The notes under the pieces were generated by a model that saw only the letters and a program-made list of their open reading frames with translations, was not told the DNA's origin and made no database searches. The position numbers were made by a program, and so were the translations under genes. Shown here in pieces: positions 36,294-44,853 of a stretch of 64,000 bases of DNA. How positions within the stretch are numbered: the first letter of the stretch is position 1; every line of letters starts with the position of its first letter. The DNA is taken from assembly GCA_021234155.1 (NCBI GenBank), contig JAJEKV010000045.1:62001-126000 (forward strand). The letters are read 5' to 3'. Source of the stretch: Isoetes taiwanensis (lineage: Eukaryota > Streptophyta > Lycopodiopsida > Isoetales > Isoetaceae).

Positions 36294-37545
36294 CTAGCTC
36301 ATGCCGGGTCTCTTCTTTGTCTTTGGGGTCAAGTCCCGGTCAACGTACAAAGCCGTGCCCTTCAACTTCCGGCCCTGATGCAGGATGGCCACCCGCTCTC
36401 GCACGCTCTCAACTGTGAAGATGACCACCCGGGCGATCAGGGCGTTGAATTCCATGACGACTTCGCCTTTCCAATGGTCACAGTCTTTGGGAACATCATT
36501 CGGTCCAAGATCGTAATGCGAGTCGGAAGTGAGATGTTCTCCGACTCCTCCGTCGAGGCCGCGACTACAACATTGCGGCTCCTCGCATCTGTTCTCGGAG
36601 TTCGGGGGCCGCACTGTGTGTTGGTTGAGGTGGGTGAGGCATAGGCTGGGGCGGCGGGTGGTGGCGGCCCCGGCGTGATCTGATATGTCCGCAGCAGTGT
36701 TGCGTGTTGACGTTATTTGTAGGTTGGTGGGTTCGGGGTTGGTGTGTTCTTTGTTGTGGTTTTACGTTCTCCGAAGTCCGGAGCTCAGCTCTTGCGGGGC
36801 GTTGTCATGTCTTGCCATCTCCCGCATGCAATGGCGAGTTGCTCATGTGCCTCGGCACGGAGGCCTTTGCCTTGATGGGCCGCGGCCGCCGAAGCTCTCT
36901 GTAGCTCTCGATCTCGTGCTAAATCCTTACTCCAAGAGCTCAGATTACGCTCGGCTAGCTTCCAAAGCAGCCTGGACTCCTTGTCTCCACGGTGGCGGCC
37001 TCGCAACCTCTCGGCAGGGGGGCGGCTGTGCTCCTCGTGCGTGGCCCTAGCCTCCTCAACCTCGGCTGGATCGGGAGGCAGGGTTTACGAGTGTCTCTCT
37101 GCTCTACCGGTTCTGTCATGCGTCCCGGCTTCCATAGCTGCCAACCGCGGTGTCTACCGCCCCCTCATATCTGCAAGCTCTGCTTTGGTATTCTTTGTCT
37201 GTCAAATTGTAGCAAGTGGATGCTATCATGCACTGTCGTCGTCGCGATCCTCCAATTACGTGATTCGTCATTTTTACGGCACCAAGCTGCTGCGCAACAT
37301 CCGAGATGTTATGTTCTCCACCTCTATCGGGAGGCACGCAAAGGCGTGCTGCTTTATTGGCCTCAACCCTCGCTGGATCGCGGCTCCAAGGTTGTTGGCC
37401 GGATTGCCTGTGTGGCCCGCTGCCGGGTCGCCAGGGTCTTGGCTCGGGCCTCCCTCTTCATGGAAGACGTCTCTCCCTCTGCCCAAGGCCTCTTCCTTGG
37501 TGGCCCCGCTTCATGGTCTTCCCCAGATGGCTCTGCCTGCGTGGG
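36294..37545 (-). pseudogene. LINE A ORF1-like region
   Basis: A 106-codon frame (36614-36294) contains NALIARVVIFTVESVRERVAIL and LKGTALYVDRDLTPKTKK, typical of LINE ORF1 nucleic-acid-binding segments. Farther upstream the minus strand reads LPIEVENITSRMLRSSLV (about 37340) and a GC-rich region. Plus-strand frames here (for example 36981-37655) are shadows. Stops and frameshifts interrupt the region. Confidence 0.5.
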
Positions 37546-37549
37546 GTCA

Positions 37550-39367
37550 ACCGGTGGTTGGTGTGTTTGGGCCTTCCCAGGATGGGTTGGTGTGGTCTAA
37601 GGTAGCTCACCAACCAAGTGTGGGTCCACACACGGGACTGTGTCTGTGGCCATGACTTGGGGTATGACTTGGGCCACGACAGGTCAAACAGGATTTTTAG
37701 GTAGGCTATGGCAGGGGCTTATCAGGTCTGGCAGGGCTAGGCAGGCTGTGGCAGGGCTGTGGCCTGGCTAGGCAAGGCCAAGAGGCAGTTGGTTGGGCTA
37801 TGGCAATGTCAGGTAGATGTTGGAGCCTAGCTCAACATTAATTTGTATGCTCTGACTGCCCAAATTAGGGTTGGGAGCAAAGGGGCTGAAAGGGGGCAAA
37901 AAAAAGGGAAAGTGGCTAATAGACTCCTGGATATCTAGTGTGTACCGGCTGCCACAAAAACCCTAGCACACAGCCCGGAAAAGTGCAGATTCGAGCACTG
38001 AAACAAAGACAAGCATGCCGGTATCATACACCGTTGGAAAGCTCTCTGAACCAGCTTTCCAACAAGCCCAAGCACATGAAAATATGACATCGGATGTGAG
38101 AGATACAGTCCGTCGAAGTGTCTACCGGTTGCCACAGAAACCCTAGCACACAACGCGGAAAAGTGCCAATTTGAGCACAGAAACAAAGCCAAGCATGTAG
38201 GTACCATACACCGTTGGAAAGATCTCTGAACCAGCTTTCCAACAAGCCCAAGTACATGAAAATCTGACACCGGATGTGAGGATATGACCGATCAAAAGTC
38301 TGCCGCAAGACGAGACCAATCGAATACTTACTAAAACATACGCCAATCCTTATATTGGTGTCGGACTTTCATAAACAACACCATCAGGAATTAGGGTATG
38401 AATTAGTAAAACATTCTCGTAACCTTCAATAAGAGTACAACGCACACCTTTCAACACCGCGTGGCCAAGGCCAATAACGGCATCAGGCGAGGGCTATACT
38501 TCTCAAAGAAGGAAGAAGAAGGGCTGCCACAAAAACCCTAGCACACAGCCCGGAAAAGTGCAGATTTGAGCATTGAAAAAAAGACAAGCATGTAGGTATC
38601 ATACACCGTTGGAAAGCTCTCTGAACCAGCTTTCCAACAAGCCCAAGCACATGAAAATCTGACACCGGATGTGAGAGACACAGTCCGTGGAAGTGTCTAC
38701 CGGTTGCCACAGAAACCCTAGCACACAGCCCGGAAACGTGCCAATTTGAGCACAGAAACAAAGCCAAGCATGCAGGTACCATACACCTTGGAAAGATCTC
38801 TGAACCAGCTTTCCAACAAGCCCAAGCATATAAAAATCTGACACTGTATGTGAGAGATATGACCGATCAAAATTCTGCCGCCTTCACCAGGGCCAAGGAA
38901 GGAAGGGCGGATAGAAGGAGGGAGCTTTTATTCTTATAAGAATATGAAACCAATGCAAAAACAAGCTCGTGAAAAGAGTAAAAGACATGGTAAATAAAAA
39001 TAAAAAACGATTTCTGTACCTGCCCATTACTGGTCCATAGTCCATTTAAAAATCAATAATATACTTATGTTAGTCCATCTCACGTTGATTTTGGGACATG
39101 AGTAGCTCCTGAACCACTTTGTTCACAAAAAATATATGTTGGTCATTATCTTGAGGATTGTATTAAAATAAATAGCATCAATTATATTATGTCTTCCATG
39201 TTTATTCTAGATTTGTGTCTGTGACTTTACAAAATCACATCCTCGAAGTATCTCATATCAAGAAACAAATGCAAAAAGAACCAAGGAAAAACATGAAAAA
39301 CTTTTTCTATAAAACATCAAGATAGACTGCTATCTGCAGTCCAGTTGCAGACCATCATTGGTCCAAA
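37550..39367. repeat. Segmental duplication copy A, left part
   Basis: Matches 59606-61246 with high identity, starting GGTTGGTGTGTTTGGGCCTTCC and continuing through a satellite-like block (37930-38880) and AT-rich DNA. It contains four units of about 175 bp (CTGCCACAAAAACCCTAGCACACAGC through ACCGGATGTGAG) at about 37948, 38128, 38523 and 38700. Copy B has only three, lacking the second. It ends at the TCCAAA target of the transposon. Confidence 0.9.
39362..39367. repeat. Left target-site duplication TCCAAA
   Basis: TCCAAA precedes the element and recurs directly after it at 47626-47631. The unoccupied site in copy B has it once (61241-61246). Confidence 0.9.
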
Positions 39368-39391
39368 ACACTGTTGCAAATTAAACGGGAG
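39368..39391 (+). repeat. Left TIR of the 8.3-kb transposon
   Basis: Begins ACACTGTTGC and ends TTAAACGGGAG. It matches the reverse complement of 47602-47625 at 20 of 24 positions (mismatches at positions 4, 5, 11 and 12). Confidence 0.9.
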
Positions 39392-39407
39392 TGTTGCAGC
39401 ACTCCCG
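39386..39407. other. Subterminal hairpin at the left end
   Basis: CGGGAGTG and CACTCCCG form a perfect 8-bp stem with a 6-bp loop (TTGCAG), overlapping the inner part of the TIR. The right end has no counterpart. It may be a transposase recognition feature. Confidence 0.7.
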
Positions 39408-39717
39408 CTTGAAAGATTCCTTTAGAAAAAACACTTCACTTCAAAAATTAGGCTTTTTTAGTTTCAGGATTATCAATTTTTTTTTGGGCCTATTTTTGGG
39501 CTATTCTTTGGACATGACTTTGGTGTTTTGGAGTTAAGCACGTGAAAATAGCAGAATTGAGACATGAGCACGTAATTATATAGAGGTGGATGTACAAAAA
39601 ACACAAATTTAGTAAACATAATAATAATAATTTCATTACTGTTTTTGTGTTATATCAATAATGGCCAATAATGGCAATAAATAGTAAATGTCAATCAGTA
39701 GCCACAACAAAAATCCG

Positions 39718-41254
39718 TCAGAGATCTAAATTAAAGTCTTCCTCATTCTTCTTGCTGGTCTCAGCTTGATCAGTCTCTTTCGTTTCACCTTTCTCTGGTG
39801 ACTTAGGCTTTTCTGTGTTGGTGGCTGCTTCAGGTATTGTAGCTAGAGCAACTTCCTCAAGCTCTGCAAATGTAGCTTCGTCTTCCAAAGAGCTTGTGAA
39901 AGGAGGCCGTATCTCCGAAGATGTCATCTTAGCAAAATCAGAATTAGACTTTGCCCCCAACTCTTGATTCTCGTCTGGTAGAGTTGGTAAGGCAGAAAGT
40001 CTCATCTTGATGAACTGTACAGCCTCCTTATCGATGTCAACAGCTACACAATTTCGGCCCTTCTTAAGTGCACAAGCAATAGTTGTACCAGAGCCAGAAA
40101 ATGCGTCGAGCACCCAATCTCCTGGACGTGAAAACATATCCAGAAGATGGTTAATCAGCTGCTGTGGCTTTTGGTAGTGATTTACTATTCTTCCTTGTGC
40201 ACTAGGGTCCTGCAGCTTACGCAGAACACAATTTGGAAACTCCAACACGTTTGAAAAGTTTCGCAAGCCATTTGTGTTGAAGTGTTCCATTGTACGTTTC
40301 CCATCGAAACTCCAATAAGCCACATGGAGATATTCGACCTTACTCAGCAGTCGCGGGCCACCACCATGGTAATTAATATTTGTTTTGTACCTAAGGAACA
40401 ATTTTTCAAAGAAGGATTTAAGTACAGCCAAAAGAAACGTATTCCGGAATAGAAACTCCTAAGAAGAATTTGAAAATGCTACAGCTGTAACTACAAATAA
40501 AAGAAGGTATTAAAAACAAGAGGACTTGCGTTTTCCAGAATAAGTGCTCACCAAACAAGATTTTCATAACCCGGCTTAGCAGCGAACCAAAATGATTCTT
40601 AAAGCTGGCTTCCACAAGGCCGGATTGCATGCTAGAGTGAAATACAACCAGCCTCCAATGTTTTGCCGTGGTAATTTGCTTTATGCCGTCGACGAAAGCA
40701 TTGAACTCAGAGTTTTTGAATGGCTGGTCGTCGTAGCGGCTGTCTTTTAGCTTAAACCCATATGGAAGGTCAGCAATTACCAAGGTAAAATCCTGGGGCT
40801 TTATTGATTCGGCTAGTTTGGTGCAGTCACCGTGTACTATAGAGAACAGATTGTTTTGGTCGTACATTGTAAACCGTTCGTAGTCGGAGGGCTCAGTGTC
40901 CAAAACACCTTTGTCATGCCCGGCGTCCTCTCTTCGTATTTGTCGACTAGATGCATAAATCCCTCCGTGCAGGTCCTTGTTTTTCTTCTTGCTCTGCAAG
41001 AAGAAACGTCTTAGTAACAAGAGGAACAACAATTTGAAAAACAATTCATCATACCCAGCCTTCAAAATTTGGCGATATTGGACAATCCTTTTCGTCAGGA
41101 GGTTGCTCTGAGGGTAAAGCTCCTTGCACCTTTCGGTTTGTCGACATTTAACTGCTCCATTAAGCATGTTTGACATGTGATAACATTTTTCTGGCTGTAT
41201 TATTGTACGAACGTTAGAAGGAGAAAACAAAAAACAGCAACAAGAATGAATCAT
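39718..41254 (-). CDS. Beta-class DNA methyltransferase (predicted N6-adenine)
   Basis: Two open segments (41254-40418 and 40431-39718) are separated by an intron lying somewhere in about 40560-40440; the exact junction is unresolved. The first holds motif IV, ADLPYGF (residues 161-167 of that frame). The second holds motif X, HYQKPQQLINHLLDMF, and the AdoMet-binding motif I, LDAFSGSGTT (109-117 of its frame), followed by GRNCVAVDIDKEAVQF and KMRL. The order IV before X-I defines the beta class. D-x-P-Y rather than S-P-P suggests adenine-N6 instead of cytosine-N4, but L replaces the first P. The C-terminus is a charged E/K/T-rich tail. It lies 330 bp downstream of the ParB-like gene on the same strand. 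The start codon is uncertain. Possible role: modifying the element's own DNA or target sites. Confidence 0.85.
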
Positions 41255-41273
41255 TTAAAAAACAGTAACATAA

Positions 41274-41549
41274 AGTGTATTCCAGAATACACTTCGGGCC
41301 TCACACTGTAAGGCAAAGTGTATTCCGGAATACACTTCGGCCCTCACACTGCAAGGCCATGTGTATTCCGGAATACACTTCGGCCCTCACACTGTAAGAC
41401 AATGTGTATTCCGGAATACACTTCGACCCTCACAGTGTAAGGCAAAGTGTATTCCGGAATACACTTTGTCTCTTACGTGAGGGACAAAGTGTATTCCGGA
41501 ATACACATTGTCTTTCGTGTGTGAGCCACAGTGTATTTCGGAAAACACT
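41274..41549. repeat. Palindrome array 1: seven copies, 42-43-bp period
   Basis: AGTGTATTCCGGAATACACT or close variants start at 41274, 41317, 41360, 41403, 41446, 41488 and 41530. Spacers of 22-23 bp are themselves related (CCCTCACACTGTAAGGC). The outermost copies are degenerate (CCAGAA, TTCGGAAAA) and the central ones exact. It lies between the ParB-like stop and the methyltransferase start. Confidence 0.95.
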
Positions 41550-41584
41550 TATTCTTTGCAAACAAAAAACCCAAAGTGGCATTC

Positions 41585-43739
41585 TTACTTGTGGAGCTCT
41601 TTGGACATTTCTTCTAGTGTGAACTCCTTGTCAACAACCTTTTGCAGTAGCCTTTCTAGTATATCCATATCTGTGAAGCCCTGCATTTCTCGCCAAACAG
41701 TTATAGTCATTTCCTTTTTGGGGACGTCGGATCCTTTTTTCTTTTCCGAGACCTTTCCTTTGCTTTTCAAATCACCACGCTCGAACATGGTGAAGATTTC
41801 GTTTTGTAGGTCCCAAATCTGCAGAAACAAAAGCGATGTCAATGGGAAAGCTGCAGGTGTATTCCAGAATACAGAACTTACTCTGCCGTCTCTAAAGGCT
41901 AGTTGGAACCAGTTGTCGTGCGGTATTAGAGACTGCCGTTTGTTAGCCTCGTCGTATTTAAGGCAGCACTCCACAGCACACGCTTCCTTCAGTTCCAGAG
42001 AGTATTGTGGTTTCTTCAAATCATCTCCATATTTTTCTTTAAATATTACATATTCCCTGTGCATGAACCTGATTTTGTCGACGAAACTCATCTTAAGCTT
42101 ATATTCGTTGTCAGCATTGTGCGTGTTGGCAACGATTTTGGCTTCTTCGTCTGTCAGGCCACAGTAAACAGCGCAGAGCACAGAGAGATACCTTGGATTG
42201 TGTTTCTCCTTGTACAACTGCCTCCTTGCTTTGAAACTGTGGTTTCCCCCAAGGACATAGTGCATGTAGGTGTCTGCTTTTTCTCTGTCGTAGTCCTTGG
42301 GGTCCATGCACTGGGATCTATCAACAAGAACAACAATTGGAGCAACATGGGCATTGGGATTGCTCCTTATCCTGTCCTTCAGATTTCTTAAGTGGTCAGC
42401 ATAAATTTTGCGAACCTGAAGGGGGCGCTCACCATCTGCATTCTTCGGTGGCAACCTCATGGAAGTTACTGGCAAGTATATTACACCTTGCACATACTTG
42501 TTCTGATTAATTGCTTCCATCCTCTCTGAGGTCTTGTCCACCTTCTTTTCTTTAATGGCAACCCCAGGTGCCTTGCCCTTTCCCTTCTTCGTTTTTGGTT
42601 GTTCATCGGGAATTTCTGCCACTTCAAGCTGCTGTACCTTCCGCTTTTTTGGTTCCTTAGCGGCTATGGTGTCTCTTGGCCTGCTAGGTTTCTTTGGCGG
42701 CACTGGGGGAACTTCCTCGTCTTGTTCTTGCGACCCTCCATCTGATGATTCCCCGGAAGTACTAGCAGAAGGTGATGATCCTGATCTGCCTGCATCTGAG
42801 CACTCGGACTCACTGACAGGAAAGTCCTCGCTTGTACTCGAACAAACCTGTCTGATTAGTGAACAGAGGCTTCGTTTGGTCCGGTAGTGAGGAAAGAATT
42901 TGTACAGTGCCGGTGGTTGCACACTGACAATTCGAAAGAATACGAGATCTACAACAATGAAGCCTTGGGAGGTTTTGAAGGATAGCCTCCCCGCCTGACC
43001 TCCTTGTCCGGCAACCTCTGAGACCTCTTTTATTGTCCCGAGGTTAACGAACTCGGTGTCGGCGTACCTTTTGTTCCCAGCACTTTTACAGACGTACAGA
43101 AACGTCAGTGTGCTGTATTTTCCGTCCGCACCCCTGGTTATGTACCACTGCGTTTGAAAGTTTTCGTATATTGCAGGCACGTCCGTGTCCGCTGTTTTTT
43201 TCTGGGGGTGTGGGCGCCTCACCTTCAGAGTTTTCTTTGGTGCTTTCTTGCTTCCTTCCTCCCTTTCACTGAAACGTTTAAAACAACAATGTTAAGACAG
43301 GAAATGGGACGAAAGCTGTATTCCAGAATAAGATTTACTAATCTTTTGCCCTAAATGCCACCAAAAAACAGAAAAACAAAGCCTAAATAATGTCGCTACA
43401 ACACATTTTTTTATGCCTTAATTGGACTAAAAAGTGGTATATTTAACATGAAACGAGTCTGTTTCCGCTAAAAAGTGGTGAGTTTAGGTGCAACAAAACT
43501 AGTGTTTTCAAGAAGACAAGCCAAGTGTATTCCGGAATACACTTTGCACTTCAGTCGAGGGGTAAAGTGTATTCCGGAATACACTTTGCTCTTCGACTGA
43601 AGGGCAATGTGTATTCCGGAATACACTTTGCACTTAGGCAGAAGCTCAAAGTGTATTCTGGAATACACTCTGGGTTACGAAAGCAAATCAGGAAACACAC
43701 GAACGACGTACTGTGTACTTTAATTGCTTACCTGTCCAT
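41585..43739 (-). CDS. ParB/sulfiredoxin-fold protein with nuclear localisation motif
   Basis: Spliced model: exon 1 43739-43732 (ATGGACAG|GTAAGC), exon 2 43268-41882 (TTTCAG|TGAAAG), exon 3 41818-41585. The junctions keep frame and give 542 residues. The third-exon boundary removes a 63-nt in-frame intron (donor AGA|GTAAGT, acceptor CTGCAG|ATT). Residues about 1-130: unrecognised N-terminal domain. About 140-190: acidic, Ser-rich linker. PKKRKV at 209-214 is identical to the classical SV40-type nuclear signal. About 270-420: ParB-like fold, with VRKIYADHLRNLKDRI, APIVVLVDRS and YVLGGNHSFKARRQL (GGNHS at 343-347, equivalent to the ParB motif that holds nucleotide). The C-terminal part has no recognisable HTH. 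Exon 2 is fully open, suggesting a functional protein. Likely nuclear, and possibly binds the nearby palindromes. Confidence 0.8.
43524..43669. repeat. Palindrome array 2: four copies, 42-bp period
   Basis: Copies of AGTGTATTCCGGAATACACT start at 43524, 43566, 43608 and 43650 (the last with CTGG in place of CCGG). In the spliced model the whole array sits in intron 1 of the ParB-like gene. Spacing of 42 bp equals four helical turns. Confidence 0.95.
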
Positions 43740-44073
43740 TATTTTCGCTATGTAAAACGGAATACAGCAAATCGATGTAGATCGGAAGGCGCTCGGGCTG
43801 GCGACTAAATCTCCGGGAGCGGAATACGCAACTGAGGCGCTCAATTTTCCTTTTTAAAGGTAGGCAACTGTCAGTTGTGCTTTTCTATGTGATGCAGAAT
43901 ACGTCTTGTCCAAACACTCTGGCAAAGTGTATTCTGGAATAGCATCTGTGCACACACAGCAAATGCTGCACACAAAATTAGTATTCCGGAATAGCATTTG
44001 TATTCTCAAATATCATTACTCCAATCGACTTGTGAGTTACTAACACGTCCACAATTTTTTGCAGTTGTTTAAC
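43740..44073. promoter_or_regulatory. Divergent promoter region with two single palindromes
   Basis: Separates the minus-strand ParB-like/methyltransferase unit from the plus-strand transposase unit. It holds variant palindromes at 43926 (AGTGTATTCTGGAATAGCAT) and about 43979 (TAGTATTCCGGAATAGCAT), plus partial half-sites GGAATAC near 43758 and 43820. A splice-acceptor-like TTTTTTGCAG at 44055-44064 suggests an upstream noncoding exon for the plus-strand unit. A shared regulatory region is inferred. Confidence 0.55.
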
Positions 44074-44853
44074 ATGGTTAACCGGTTCGTGAACAAACTT
44101 CCACCACCATTTGTTTGCCCAAGTACCTCTACCTCAGATGGAACACAAGACGGAGACGCTTCTCTAACACCTACCTCGACAAGGTCTTTGTTGCTTCTCG
44201 AAGACACTCCGAGTCCAGTAACTAGTAGACTGCCACCACCTTTCCAACCCTCTCCAAGTCCAGTAGGAAACCGGCTGCCACCACCTTTCCAACCCTCACC
44301 TGTTGCACGTAGCAATCTTCCACCACCATTTGTACCATCCCCCGACACCACAAACACTCGACCTCAGAAAATTTTTCGAAACAGACTACCTCAGCCATTT
44401 GTAGTTTCTCCATCTTCACTTCCACAAACAAGGAATACAGCACGTTCTGAAGACTGCGAGATTCTCCACAGCTTCTCCCACCAAGACTTCACTACAAATG
44501 AAGACGACCCTGCATCATCCACTCCTCTTCACACAAACGTGGTGACACATGGGTTTGCAGAATTTCAGTCTGCTCTAAGAGACATGTTTGAACGAACTCC
44601 TTGTGAAGAAGCTGCAACAACATTTGCTGGTCCATCTCCTTCATATGGTGGCCCATCTCCTTCATTCAACACTGCACCTCCGCCTTATCCGGGTACAGCT
44701 TCACGTGGTTTGTTCTCCTCTACAAGCACACCACTAAGGGCAGAGGAGGTCACCCCCAGAGTAGAACTCTCTTCAGAAGATGAAGACACCAACGAAGAGA
44801 TTACACATTCTCTAGCCAGTCCACCAAGAAATTCAAGGTGGATTATGGTTTGA
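44074..44853 (+). CDS. Proline-rich N-terminal ORF of the transposase unit
   Basis: Starting at ATG 44074 (MVNRFVNK), the frame gives 259 residues. The N-terminal third holds repeats of LPPPF followed by V or Q and PSP: KLPPPFVCPS, RLPPPFQPSPSP, RLPPPFQPSPVA, NLPPPFVPSPD and RLPQPFVVSPSS. Later come a Ser/Thr-rich stretch, YGGPSPSF, and an acidic segment SSEDEDTNEE. The frame ends at TGA 44851 while the cysteine-rich transposase frame is already open from 44784, so the two frames overlap by about 70 bp. Either an intron or a one-base frameshift joins them into one protein, or these are two proteins. No known domain; low-complexity repeats of this kind often mediate protein interaction. Confidence 0.6.
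   Translation: MVNRFVNKLPPPFVCPSTSTSDGTQDGDASLTPTSTRSLLLLEDTPSPVTSRLPPPFQPSPSPVGNRLPPPFQPSPVARSNLPPPFVPSPDTTNTRPQKIFRNRLPQPFVVSPSSLPQTRNTARSEDCEILHSFSHQDFTTNEDDPASSTPLHTNVVTHGFAEFQSALRDMFERTPCEEAATTFAGPSPSYGGPSPSFNTAPPPYPGTASRGLFSSTSTPLRAEEVTPRVELSSEDEDTNEEITHSLASPPRNSRWIMV

Larger units (their letters stand above)
32039..37548 (-). mobile_element. LINE A: 5.5-kb non-LTR retrotransposon, decayed
   Basis: Read on the minus strand, the order is an ORF1-like region (37545-36290), an APE-type endonuclease (about 36270-35090), a reverse transcriptase (about 34940-33530), a C-terminal Cys/His motif (32888-32325), a 3' UTR with hairpin, and a (TATTC)n tail at 32070-32039. Multiple frameshifts and stops break the frames, and a MITE sits at 32978-33528. 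LINE B (51.2-54.3 kb) is a shorter copy of the same family. The upstream end meets the segmental duplicate at about 37550. A simple-repeat tail instead of poly(A) resembles CR1/L2-like behaviour, but I cannot assign the clade. Confidence 0.85.

Noticed and set aside
36981-37655. 224-aa plus-strand frame in a GC-rich region
   Set aside because: It lies opposite the LINE A ORF1-like region and crosses into the segmental duplication. A shadow frame with no domain.
41274-41549. CRISPR-like array (20-bp repeats, 22-23-bp spacers)
   Set aside because: The repeat is a perfect palindrome, the spacers are related to one another, there are no cas genes, and the context is a eukaryotic transposon with introns. 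Better read as a protein-binding site array.
41404-41622. Plus-strand frames such as MYSGIHFDPHSVRQ and VFRNTL repeats (also 43468-43755)
   Set aside because: Translations of the palindrome arrays; the same peptide motif appears on both strands because the unit is palindromic.
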